Below the pieces are notes generated by a model. The model worked only from the letters and a program-made list of their open reading frames with translations, had not been told where the DNA came from and ran no database searches. This document shows positions 32,901-44,600 of a DNA stretch of 51,153 nt, piece by piece. The translations under genes were made by a program, and so were the position numbers. Location: contig JAIVFJ010000388.1 of the NCBI GenBank assembly GCA_025765615.1, positions 1 to 51,153 on the forward strand, read 5' to 3'. This DNA is from Zopfochytrium polystomum. Lineage: Eukaryota; Chytridiomycota; Chytridiomycetes; Chytridiales; Chytridiaceae. How positions within the stretch are numbered: position 1 is the first letter of the stretch; each line of letters starts with the position of its first letter.

Positions 32901-33943
32901 AAGCACGGATCGGCAAAGGCGGTCGTAAGGAGAAGCGAAACGATATCATTGCACCCATTGGATGCGGCAGTCACTAGAATAAGAATAATTAGTCAAGGAG
33001 GTGGGGATTTTGCGCCAAAAGTCGTACTCAATGGGGTGAACCCTGTGTCGCTTGAGGCATTCACGTCTGCGCCAGCTTCAATCAGCAATCGAGCCACTTC
33101 CACATGACCGCGTGATGAGCAGTTGTGAAGGGCAGTCCAACCATCGCGATCTTTCTGTCCGGCATTCGCATTGCGTTCCAGTAGGAATCGAACCACCTCT
33201 ACGTGGCCGTTGAGGGCGGCTTTCATCAGAGCGGTCTGGAGCAGGGTACGGCATTAAGCAAATGATCGTGGAAATAAGGAGAGCAGCTGAATGCAGCTTA
33301 CCTCGCCCTCTTTGTTGGTGAGATCCACAATAGCGGCAGCCCTATCCACTAGCAGCATGACGACGTCCAAGTGGCCCCCCTTGGAGGCAGCATGCAGCGG
33401 AAGACCTGCAATTGCTCCTGATCCAGTTCCCGCCACCTGTCCTACGTTAACTGAGGCCACTGAAGGCGGCGGGCGCCCATCCTTGACACGCGAGTCCAAC
33501 TGAAGCAAGTCAGCGACCGCGTGCAGGTCTCCAGCGGCACAGGCGGAAAGGAGTGCCTCGGGAGGTGTTTGATGCTCTCCTGCCAGATCGCTTGACGAGC
33601 TTCCGTCAGTTGTTCCCGCTGAAGGCGTTGGATTCAAATTCTGGGTAAGCTGCGCTGAGGCCGACTGTGGAGGATCTGCTGGCGTCTGATCCTGAGTGAA
33701 GTGTTCTGTTCCATACACTGGGTGCTCTATCCGTGGGAGTGGCGGCTGAGTCAGATTCCAAGGCAGTCCGCTCTTTTCGGCACCATCACCACCAGACCAG
33801 AAGGAGAAAGAAGGATTGAGTAATACGCCAGACGACGTCCCGTCTGGTTCATTGGTCGTGGGATCTTCGCCTGCAGGCTCTCCAGTGGCTGTCACCCCGA
33901 GTCCCTGAGCGAGGCGCGGCAGTGAGATCGTGCCTCCGTTCAT
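29918..33943 (-). CDS. Ankyrin-DysF-FYVE-RING protein, probable endosomal ubiquitin ligase
   Basis: Six exons (33943-33302, 33235-33028, 32973-31254, 31177-30240, 30155-30042, 29970-29918) join in phase to 1224 residues. Order: ankyrin repeats (~150-335; LPLHAASKGGHLDVVMLL, TALMKAALNGHVEVVRFLL, TALHNCSSRGHVEVARLL, TPLMTAASNG); a dysferlin/peroxin-type DysF region (~406-576; VFEYQRRPP, DWFWWSEWRID, DEDGW-like DPEDGWQYAW, VRRRRWIRVR); FYVE (~830-905; WQPDE, RRHHCRSCGRVFC, RVCENC); and a C-terminal ZNRF/Pib1-type RING (ECVICF, NCLCIYHEHCIEEWF, SCPVH). The FYVE signature binds PI3P, so the protein should sit on endosomes or the vacuole; the RING should recruit an E2 enzyme. Yeast Pib1 has FYVE and RING only. 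The start lies 53 bp after the stop of the Atg14-like gene. ATG 33943 is the first in frame after the upstream stop. Confidence 0.88.
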
Positions 33944-33996
33944 GAAAAATGTACAACTTTTTTTTTTTTTTGTTTGTGTCGGCAGCTCAACGAATC

Positions 33997-35897
33997 TCAC
34001 ACCAAGTGCCAACCACCCGCTTCATCTTCCTCCCCAGACTCTTCGTCCAAGATACCTTGAAGAAGGAGTAGTCCAGGATCCATGAGTCCTCCACCAACAT
34101 CCTCGTTGGACGGAAGTACAAAGTCATCTAAGTCAGTGGATACTCGAGAGGCACCAAGAAAGGACGGAGCCACGAAAAAGAAATCCGACGGGTTGACCGT
34201 TGAAGATTTGTGGCGACCACGAGCTGGTCTTCTACGCCGTCTTAGCGCCATATGCAAACGTACGGCTTTTGGGAAATCCATGCAGAAAGTGGGTGGGTCG
34301 GACGGTTCTTGCGGACGCTTCTTGTCCTCCCCTGATGAGGCCGAGCGAAGCGGGTAGTTTAACTCAGGTAATGGACGATTAACGTCCCTGTGTAAAAGGC
34401 GTCAGTTTCGAGGACCGAAAACTTAAAAAGACCCACTCACTGGCCAAGTTTGGGGGCGCGGCAGCAGAGGGCAATGTTTTCAAGGGTATTCGCAACTTGG
34501 TGTAAAGATATTTCCACTCCTTGCGAATGGCAGAGATAAGCGATGTCATAGTTAAGCATAGAGAGACCGATAGTAAACATATCAAGATTCTCGTCAGTGA
34601 GGTAGAGGGGGAGTTGTCTGGAATATCGAAACCTTTAACAAGGATACATGGGCGCAAAAAAATACTCACGAAGGCGGCTGGATTGATTTGTCCAACAGGC
34701 CAGTCAACGACTGTAGCCCCGGCTTGGCCGCAGACTTACTTCCCCTGTAGACTAGCAAATACGGCAGCGACACACCGAGATAGTGCGATAAAATTATAAT
34801 CATATGAACAACATGTCCAATGCCGGCATTGAATTTTTCCCGTGGGTACTCTACTCTTTGTTAGTTGATTTCTAAGCACGAATCGAATATTCACCCCTGT
34901 AATCTCCATATGTCGAGAACCCAACGTTTATGATACGGTATTCTTGGGGTTCGTTGTAGTATAGGTTGGATGCGATTTCGGCATGCCTCGCAGCCTTTGC
35001 CGCCTTTGGGTCCCTCGCACCATCTGTGATGATTTCATCTCCGGAACGTCCAGCAGGTGCAGTTTTCTGTCCAGTTAGATTTCGCTGTACAACTCTCAGC
35101 CTAAATACGGAAACAAGCTCTCGGACAAGGAGGCGGCGAGACTGCACAAGGACTGTCGCAGTCGATTTGTATTTTGCCCGAACGTCTGAAACTTGACGGT
35201 GGAGGGGAGCAAGTAAGGCGGGGCTTTCTTGGCGCAACGCAGAGCGGGCTGCTTCCAAAGCTGTGCGTCGTTTGCTCGCATTTTCTTTCATGGAAGCAAT
35301 GCGTCCCCTGTCTGCAAAGTACTTATCAACGGTGGCACAGGCGCCAGCGTTGTGGACTGTACCTCTGGCGATGTCGAGTCTCATTTTCGCTATCATCTCT
35401 TCCATTTCTTTCAGCCTCAGCTGCCGGAATCGGACTTCATCAACGCTTCGTATTCCTGTCGCGGACCGTCCAGCCAAGTAATTATCAAGCCTCGCTGAAA
35501 TGGCCGATCGTTCCGCTGATGCCGTTTCCGTGGCTTCTCGATTAGATTCTAATCTGCCCAGATGGGGCACCGTAAAAATATCAGTCGTTTTGATGACTTC
35601 CTAGCACCGAATACGGGCTCTCAAGGTTGCGGTTGTATACAGTATACACTACCTCGCGATCGTGCAGGACTGACACACGAACTTCCGATGGGTCGAGTAG
35701 CAGACACCGCAATGGAGGACATCACGTTTCGATTCGGTCGGCAGCTGCAGCTCAGCTTGCACTGCCTCCATCTGCTGGCTTTTCTTCCTTTGCACGGGCT
35801 GTGTTTGCAGTTGGTCCTGGCGCTGCGTTGTTTTCGCGGGCGCAGCAGCCCTGCTTGTTACTGGCAAGAGTGGTCGGGCCTGTTGTGCTGTTGCCAT
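33997..35897 (-). CDS. ATG14: Atg14/Barkor-like subunit of the autophagy PI 3-kinase complex
   Basis: Exons 35897-35653, 35553-34895, 34850-34670, 34617-34441 and 34387-33997 join in phase to 550 residues ending in TGA. The N-terminus has the paired cysteines of Atg14 (HCGVCYSTHRKFVCQSC), which Vps38/UVRAG lacks. A coiled coil follows (RQLRLKEMEEMIAKMRLD), then the shared Atg14/UVRAG fold: RRLLVRELVSVFRL, EYRIINVGFSTYGDY, GIGHVVHMIIILSHYLGV, and FTIGLSMLNYDIAYLCHSQG. Atg14 directs Vps34-Vps15-Atg6 to the autophagosome site to make PI3P. A 51-bp in-frame segment in exon 2 (from GTACAG to TTGCAG, about 35347-35297) could be an extra intron; without it the protein has 533 residues. The C-terminal 130 residues are basic then acidic and not conserved in memory. 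Confidence 0.82.
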
Positions 35898-35968
35898 ATT
35901 GGCACAAAAATGAAAGAAAGGTCAAAAAAAATCCAGTCCCATGGTTCTTATTACTTTTCATGACGATT

Positions 35969-37204
35969 TCACACCTCGTCGGCCCAGCAGGATGGGCCTT
36001 CGTCTCCAAATCTCTCCCTCATCAAGCGCGACAGAGCCTCACCATCATCCGTAAGGACAGTCTCACGGCTTGACTCTTCATCTTTTAAGGACTTATCACG
36101 CGGCGAGAATGATGGACGCAGCGATATTTCTTGTGGATCAGCCTTCGCGAAGGCGTCGCGAACTGCGCCGTTGGACAAAGCCGGATCCGAGTCCGAATCA
36201 ACAATCGCAGACGGTCGACCGCTTTGACTCGCCGGTACTTGCGGCGTGCTGGCTAATGTCGATCGGCCGTGAACCAATTTTGGCCCCAGCCGATCAAATA
36301 CGGAAGGTTTGTTTCGAGAATACGATTCACCTCGCCCTCGCGCCAATCGGTCAGGCGGCAATAACTCCTCAAGAGGAGTGCTGTGAGCATCATTGCTCAT
36401 ATTGTCGGCAACTTGAGATGGAGGAGAAGAGGAAGTGAAATTTGGAGAGCCTCTGCGGGAGTGGTTCTGCTCCACCTGCGCCAAGACTAGACTGGAGAGA
36501 TTTGAAGCAGCACCGGACTGCAAGCGATTTGGTCTAGAATTCGCTCGAGCGATCGAGGTTTGATTGATCGAATTACGTTCTGATTGGCTGTGGCGGTTTC
36601 GGTTTGGTAGATCGGCCCGACCTCTTTTTTTCGAGCGGGGATCCAATTCATCGCTACCTTGCCGTGGACTCCCTTCTTCCCGAGCCGCTGCATGATTCTG
36701 TGCACCTTCGAAACATGAGTCTGGGTCATGGACATTGGCGGCAAGGGTTGGCCTGCCCCGTGTGAATTCCAGTAACGCTGAAGGTATTTTCTCTCGTGGG
36801 TGACTCCTTTGGAATCGAGACCCCTGTGGCGGTCTTGCGTCTCGAAATTGGGGCTGGTTGGAGGTCGGAGCTTTGAAGTTACGCCCAGCGCCAATGCTAC
36901 CGCGCTGATGCCGCGGCTCCTTATTCTGAAATGACCGACGTTGCCGCTCTGGACTAGCCGTGACCTGACTTTCCGGCAGCTCCCATGCGTGAACTATGCG
37001 CCCGGTCTGTTCGGTCATGAGCGAGATACAAATCGACGCCAATTGGTAGAAACAATCAATTTGTGGCTGAAAACGTGGCGTTGGCGCCGGTGTCCCCAAA
37101 AAGCTGGAAAATGTTCTCTGCCTCCTTTGCGACACATAGGAAACAAAGCTGCGTCCTTTGTTGGCCACTGCTCGCTGACGTCTGCCATCCTCACTCAATC
37201 TCAT
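35969..37204 (-). CDS. Disordered, Ser/Arg/Pro-rich protein of unknown function
   Basis: A continuous 411-residue frame from ATG 37204 to TGA. A second ATG at 37018 (MTEQTGRIVHAWELPESQ) is a reasonable alternative start. The sequence is low in hydrophobic residues and rich in Arg, Ser, Pro and Gln. It has a short basic patch (SKKRGRADLPNRNRH) that could be a nuclear signal, and a short motif SVFDRLGPK. I recognise no folded domain. It ends 71 bp before the start of the Atg14-like gene on the same strand, which makes the three minus-strand genes here a compact group. Confidence 0.55.
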   Translation of the reverse strand: MRLSEDGRRQRAVANKGRSFVSYVSQRRQRTFSSFLGTPAPTPRFQPQIDCFYQLASICISLMTEQTGRIVHAWELPESQVTASPERQRRSFQNKEPRHQRGSIGAGRNFKAPTSNQPQFRDARPPQGSRFQRSHPREKIPSALLEFTRGRPTLAANVHDPDSCFEGAQNHAAAREEGSPRQGSDELDPRSKKRGRADLPNRNRHSQSERNSINQTSIARANSRPNRLQSGAASNLSSLVLAQVEQNHSRRGSPNFTSSSPPSQVADNMSNDAHSTPLEELLPPDRLARGRGESYSRNKPSVFDRLGPKLVHGRSTLASTPQVPASQSGRPSAIVDSDSDPALSNGAVRDAFAKADPQEISLRPSFSPRDKSLKDEESSRETVLTDDGEALSRLMRERFGDEGPSCWADEV

Positions 37205-38600
37205 CCCTGTGCGGGACCCCTAAAGCCATAATATGTTCACGTCCATGGATGCAATTCTTGTCATTAATTGCAACACACCCATCGTTTTGGACAGAATGTA
37301 TTCTGCGCGCAAGATCGCCGAGCTCTAGCCCCCTCCCACTGATTAATTACCACATTCTCTCTTGAAGTTGTGCTTTTTTGGGGTTTCGCGTTCTAGCTCT
37401 ACAAAATACAGCTTTCGAGACACAAGGCACCGAAAGAAACGGCTTCGCCATGCCCGACAAACGAGACTGGCAGTGGCTTCAACCCAATCCTCTTCGCCTT
37501 CTCCTCTCCAACACAGTGGTCATGCCTCGTGCGGCTGTGACGACGGCTAGCACGAAGGAAAGCGCCCGCCAGGGGCTGACGGCGGCGGCCAAAAGTGCTC
37601 CGCTGCCACACATCGCTGGTTTGAGTGCGTGCAGGCGGAACCAATATGAGTGAATCAATAAAAGTCCATGGTGTGCCTCGCATCGTCCAGTCGAGGGCGT
37701 CGCGGATTGATCACGGGTACGCTCCTGATAATTCTCTTGTCAATTTGTGGGTGGAGCGCCCACCGATCGGCAAAACGATGCACAGCCGACCGGCGACAGC
37801 GACTTCCGGGCCGCGGTATGGTCTCGTGTTGGGGCAACTGCAACAAGCTCCACTTGTTTGCGGAACGCCTCTCCTTGTTTTTCCGTTTCTCTTGTTTATC
37901 CAATGATCTGGGTCCATCCACCACACATCCATGCCAACTTCTTCCGGCTGGCTCAATTCAGATCACCGCAACCCAGACCCGCCGACTGACTGACCTCTGG
38001 ACCGGCTGCAGCCGACAGGAATATCCGGGAAAAACGGTTGCGATCCCCGATGGTGGGAAGATTACTTTTTTTTTATTTTTTATTATTGATTGTTGATCCC
38101 AATCAAGCAAACAAAAAACGGAAAAAAACAACAAAGAACAGCAAAAAACGAGAAAAAAAAAGAAAGAAAGGAACACAACCTTTCCAAGGAAGTGACCGAC
38201 GTCCTCAACAACCCTCCTCACCTCGAATCGGTCCAGTCGTACACGCTCGCGAGCAAACACTGACGCCAACGTAACGAAGCGTTCCTACTCACACACCTCA
38301 ATCATCCCACCCCCAGTCTTTGACCTCCGCCACGACCACGCTTTCGCTTACGAGTGTGTACGAGGAGTCAACCCAGCCAGCCGAGCGGCACATACTCGCG
38401 ACCGAGTTCCTTCCAACAAAACTTCGAGCTCGGCGTGCACACCCGCGAGCGAAAGAGTGGTTGTCGGCCCAGTCGGCCCAGTCCGCCTGGTGGCACACAC
38501 TCGCGAGCTAGTTCGTTCTAACAAAAAACTTCCCCTCTTTCACGAAGCAGAAACTCTTCAAAACTCCAACAAAAGAAAACTTCTCACTGTCGCTTCAGTC
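37205..38600. other. Divergent promoter region of the disordered-protein and synthase genes
   Basis: There are about 1.4 kb between the divergent starts at 37204 (-) and 38601 (+). Several open frames of 60-100 codons occur on both strands, but none shows motifs. An A/T-rich block lies at 38060-38180. The last 370 bp before the synthase ATG contain a repeated CG-rich motif, listed separately. Confidence 0.45.
38241..38507 (+). promoter_or_regulatory. Four copies of a CACNCGCGAG-type motif upstream of the synthase
   Basis: Similar sites occur at 38241-38253 (ACACGCTCGCGAG), 38390-38401 (ACATACTCGCGA), 38439-38449 (ACACCCGCGAG) and 38497-38507 (ACACTCGCGAG). The second and fourth extend into a longer imperfect repeat with AGTTC and AACAAAA. 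Repetition just upstream of a start codon suggests binding sites for a regulator, which I cannot name. Confidence 0.35.
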
Positions 38601-41600
38601 ATGCCAACTGCTCTCAGTCTCGCTGTCAGGGATATGGCCTCCGCTCCTCATCAGACTCGGCCGCTGATCGTCAGAAACAACGGCGTGGAAGTGTCAATTC
38701 CAGTTCCGCTGGCCTTGTGGCCCGTAGCAGAAAGCGTTCGCGAGAGATTTACGTCTCTTCCTGCTGATGAGAATACGGTTGCCGAGGACAATACCTCGTT
38801 CATTCTCACAAGCAAGCTTCTTTCAGTTGCCTTGGAGCACTCTGCAGCAAACGACCAGTCCCTTGACGCTCTTCCCTTTGTCGCCGTCGTTTTCCTGTAC
38901 TTCCACGACACATTCCTTTCCAGCAACAACATCCATGCAATCACACGCACGCTCCCAACGACGGCGCTCAAGATGAAAGTTCTCCGTACGTACTACTCTG
39001 CGGTGACGGCGCTCAGGCGCCAAGGCCTCATTACGAAATCCGACATCACTTCTGGCGCCTCCTCAGCTCTGCTCGCGGCAGTCGACGCTGGCCGCGCCAG
39101 CATTTTCGTTGTGTTTGGCGGACAGGGCAACGTCGAGGACTACTTTGACGAGCTGGTGAACGTCTACAACACTTACGAGGCTCTCGCTGCCCAGTTCCTG
39201 CAACAGGCTGCAGGAACTCTTTTGACGCACTCCTCGTCAGCAGAAGCGCAGAAGCTGCACGTGGCCCGCATTGATGTTATCTCGTGGTTGGAGAAGCCGA
39301 CGACGCGGCCCAGCACAGAGCGCCTCCTGTCGACCGAGCTCAGTCTGCCGCTGATTGGCCTGACGCAGCTCCTGTCATACTGGGTGATGCTTAAAGTTCT
39401 TGACAAGACGCCTGGGGACGTTCGGGAATTTATCTCAGGTGCGTAGTTTCCCTTTTTACCAACAAACTCCATCCTTCCTCAACTGGTTCTAACATCTTTG
39501 CTTTCCCGCACAACCTCAACAAAAATCAATCGCGTGCTAACATTCCTCAGGCACCACGGGACACTCTCAGGGCATTGTCTCGTCAGTTGTTATTGCTTCG
39601 TCTGGAACTGAGGCTGAGTTCTTGGAGAACACTCAGAAGGCCCTCGGTCTCCTGTTCTGGATTGGACTTCGCTCGCAGCAGTCATGGCCCGCCACCACAG
39701 TCAACCCAAACATCCTGCAGGACTCCCTTTCCAACAACGAAGGAAACCCAACACCCATGCTGCTCGTTTCTGGTTTGCGCTACTCTGAAGTGAAACCTCA
39801 TGTCGACGCCACAAACTCTCACCTGCCTGAGGACAAGCAGGTTCACCTCTCACTCGTTAACGGTCCCCGCGCGTCCATTTTCACTGGCCACCCTCAATCA
39901 CTGTATGGGTTGAATGTTGCCCTGCGAAAGTTGAAAGCAGCACCGGGTCAGGATCAGTCGCGCATCCCACATTCTCAGCGCAAAGTCCGCTTTGCAAGCC
40001 GGTTCATTCCTGTTACAGTCCCATTCCATAGTGACTATCTCAAGGATGTCCCCGCTCAGCTTGCCGAAGATGCCATGGCCAACAGCCTCTCGTTTGATGC
40101 AAAGAAGTTGGCTATCCCAGTCCTCAACACCAACACCGGCAGCGACCTACGAACGACCACAAACCTTACGATGTCACTAATTGACCAAATCTGCATTCAG
40201 CAAGTCCGCTGGGAAATTGCCACGAAGGTGGATGTGACTCACATCCTTGACTTTGGCCCTGGTGGATCTTCAGGTGTTGGCGGCCTCACACACCGCAACA
40301 AGGAGGGAACTGGAGTCCAGGTATGTGTTAATATTTACTATATTTTTGCCAATCTGAAATTCCTCTGTCTCCCAGGTTGTTCTTGCAGCATCTTTGGACA
40401 CTGCTGGAAACACAGAGTTGCTTGACAAGTCCTACCTTTTTGACCACGACGTTGAGTCTGTCCGATTTGCTATCAATTGGGCGGAGAAGTTTCGCCCCCG
40501 CCTCATTCGTGTCGCAAGCACCAACGAAGTACACGTCGACACTTCTTTCTCTCGTCTCCTTGGCAAGCCTCCCCTCATGGTGGCTGGCATGACTCCTTGC
40601 ACGGCCCAAGAGCCATTTGTCTCGGCTGTCATCAACGCTGGATTCCACGTCGAGCTTGCTGGAGGCGGCCAGCACACTGAGCAATACCTCAGGGACACCA
40701 CGCAGCAAATTCTCAAGAACGTTGGACCTGGCGAAGGCATCACCCTCAACATTCTTTTCCTCAACCCACGGCTTTGGGGATTCCAGTACCCAGCAGTCAT
40801 GGCCATGCGGAGAGAAGGAATCCCAATGGAAGGCATTTGCGTCGCTGCTGGTGTGCCTTCTTTGGACGTTGCGAATGACATTGTCAAGAACCTCAAAGCT
40901 GCCGGCATCAAGCACGTTGCTTTCAAGCCTGGGTCTGTTGAGACCATCCGTCGCGTCATTGCGATTGCAAAGAACAACCCAGATATGCCAATCATTCTTC
41001 AGTGGACTGGCGGCCGCGGAGGAGGTCACCACTCCTTTGAGGACTTCCACAGCCCCATGCTCGAGACTTACGGTACAGCTCAACATTCTTTTGTTCCTTT
41101 TGAAACACAGCTTTTAACTTTCTTTCAATTTTTCAGCTGCAATTCGTCGGTGTGATAACATCATCCTAGTAGTCGGCTCTGGTTTTGGTGATGCAGAAGG
41201 CACACTCCCATACCTCACTGGCGACTGGAGCATTCAGTTCGACTATTCACCGATGCCTTTTGATGGTCTCCTCTTCGGATCTCGAGTCATGATTGCCAAA
41301 GAGAACCTTGCCTCACGCGCAGTGAAGGAGCTCATTGCAGCTGCTCCCGGTATCAGCGACGAGGCACTCTGGGAGCGTTCGTACAAAGGCGTCACTGGCG
41401 GTGTCATCACAGTGAAGTCGGAACTCGGCGAACCCATCCACAAGATCGCCAACCGCGGCGTACTCTTCTGGCGCGAGATGGATGACATGATCTTCTCTCT
41501 GCCAAAGGAAAAGCGAATGCCTGTTCTCCTGAAGAAGAAGGACTACATCATCAAGAAGCTCAATGAGGACTTCCAAAAGCCTTGGTTTGGTGTCAAGTCG

Positions 41601-44600
41601 GACGGCCGCCCATGCGACCTGCACGAAATGACTTACAAGGAGGTCGCCGCAAGGATGATTGAGCTCATGTACCCAGCAAACCTCAACCGCTGGATTGACC
41701 CAACTCTCCGCGACACCACAACAGACTTCTTCCGACGTGTGGAAGAGCGCTTCTCAACTTCAGCGGGCCCATCAATGATTCAAAACAACACCACTCTGGA
41801 CGTCGACCCTAATGCCTTCTTTGAGGCTTTCTTCGAAACTTTCCCAGAGGCAGCTGAACAGACGTTAACTGAAGAGGATGTTTTCCACTTCCTTGCAATT
41901 AGCTCTATCCCTATTCGCAAGCCAGTTCCATTCATTCCTGTGCTGGATGACCGTTTCGAGTTCTGGCTCAAGAAAGACTCACTTTGGCAGTCTGAGATGG
42001 TTGAAGCTGTCGTTGGGCAGGATGCCGGCCGTGTAGCCATTCTGCAAGGCCCCGTTGCTGTTCGGCACGCAAACAAGGTCGACGAACCTGTCAAGGACAT
42101 CCTCGATGGAATCTACAAAGGACACATTGACTCTCTCAAGGAAAAGTACTACGGCGGGTCAGACATTTCGATTCCAGTGGTTGAGTACGTTGGTGAGCGC
42201 CTGTCTTCATCCCAGGCGGTGAAACTGTCTGGAGTCACGTCTTATGAGCTCCACGACAGCGAGGGCAGCACCATGATGTACGAGGTCTCGAGGAACGCAT
42301 CAGATCTGCCGCAGACAGCAGCGTACTTGGAAAAGATTTGCGGACCAGACCCTTCCTGGCTGCGCGCCCTTCTCACTATTGAAGCTGTTGTTCGTGGCAA
42401 GTCCATTGTTGACAATCCTGTGATCCGATTGATGCGCCCGCGCCCTGGACAGACTGTCTTTGTCAAGCTCGACTCGCGGAGGAAGCCAATGGTTGTGTCA
42501 GTTTACAGTGGTCGGATTCGTGGATCGGTGCCATCAAAGCACGCGGCAGTTGTCCTTTCAATTGAAGGGGACAAAATCAGCGTCAGCGTTAAGGAAAAGA
42601 GGGGCAGCAGCTACGTGTCCCTGGACTTCTTCTTCAAGTATCGTCCATTCCAAGGCTACGCTCCCATCCATGAAGTCATGGAGGTTTGTTGACATGCACT
42701 TCCATCACCATTGCGTCTTCAGTAGATTTTAAGAGTGTCTCACTCATTTTTTATGTACAGGGTCGTAACCAGCGCATCAAGGACTTCTACGCTGCCTTGT
42801 GGGACGTCGACGCCTCCGCTGCTGATTTGAAACCAACAGACACCTTCACCTCGACTTTCACAGTTCAGCGCGACACTGTCAAGGACTTCGTGCACGCAAT
42901 TGGCAACCAGGCAGAGCTGTACAACGGGGCAAACACAGTTGCACCGATGGACTACGGAATCGCTGCAGCTTGGCGCTCTATCATTGCCTCCATCTTGCCA
43001 AAGGAAATTGACGGCGACCTGCTCCGTCTCGTTCACCTAGGAAACCAGTTCCGCATGCTGTCTGATGAGATGATTGAGGCTGGCGACACAATTGATACCA
43101 ATGCCATTATCAACGGAGTCACCATCAATGACAGCGGAAAGGTGTGTTTCAGGAAATTTCATTATTTTTTTTTTTTTTGCTTTGACCCTCACTAAGTTCA
43201 ATTGTACAGACTGTTGAGGCAAAGGCTGTCCTCTCGAAGGGGGGGAAGCCTGTGCTGGAAATTATTTCAAGCTTCCTTTACCGTGGAAAATTCACCGACT
43301 TTGCAAACACCTTCAAGCGCAGCATCGAGTCAGTGTATGAGCTGAACTTAAAGTCTGTCAAGGATGTTGCGGTTCTCAAGTCCAAGAAGTGGATCAACTG
43401 GACTGACGACTGTGAGATTAGTGTTGGCTCTGTCCTTGTCTTCCAGCTGGAATCGTTTGCTCGCTTCAGGTCTGCTCAGCACTTCTCCGAGATTTCGACA
43501 TTTGGCTCTGTCAAGCTCCGCACCACACGTGAGACCAAGGAGGTGGCTCATGTCGATTACAAGGGCGTCGATTGTGCTGGAAACATCGTTATTGAGTACC
43601 TTCAGAGGAATGGCTCGCTTATTGAGCAGGATGTCTTTTTCCCGAACGGAGGGTACTCGATCCTGCCAGACTCCAAGATTTTCCCATCAGTCATCTACGT
43701 TCCCACCTCGAATGAAGAGTACGCTCAGGCCTCTGGCGACTTGAATCCCATTCATGTGAACCCTTACTTTGCGGACCTGGCAAGTCTCCCTGGAACAATC
43801 ACCCATGGAATGTGGACTTCTGCTGCTTCGCGCAAGTTTGTTGAAATCTTTGCCGCAAACAATCAGCCGCAACGCGTCAAGGAGTACCATGTTTCCTTCC
43901 GAGGAATGGTCTTGCCAGGTGATCAGCTCGAGACGCGCCTCAACCACGTTGGAATGTCAAACGGCAAAAAGCTCATCAAGATTACAACCTCCAACCAGCG
44001 TGGTGAGGTCGTGCTTGAGGGAAGCGCTGAGGTCGAGCAACCAACCACTGCCTATGTCTTCACGGGTCAGGGGTCGCAGGAAGTCGGCATGGGCATGGAT
44101 CTATATGCTAAATCGGAGGTTGCACGAAAGATTTGGGACCGCGCAGACGAGCATATGCTGTTGACCTACGGTGTGTCGATCCTCGAGATTGTCCGGAATA
44201 ACCCCACATCAAAGACTGTTCACTTTGGTGGACTCAAAGGAGCGGCTATTCGGCAACACTACCGAGACATGACTTATGACGTGATTGAGGATGGAAAACT
44301 GAAGAGTCTCCCACTCTTCCCAGACATCACTGAGGACACCTCTAGCTACACATTCCGCCACCATGCAGGTCTCTTGTCAGCAACACAGTTCACACAGCCA
44401 GCCCTTACTCTGATGGAAATTGCGAGCTTCCAAGACATGAAAGCCAACGGCCTTGTGCAAGAAAACAGCGCCTTCGCTGGTCACTCGTGAGCATTTGTTG
44501 TTGAATGGTAGAAACTCTCTTACAATTTTGTTTTTTTTTATTTTTTTTTTTTTATGGTGTAGACTTGGCGAGTATGCAGGTCTGGCTGCAGTTGGAGAGG

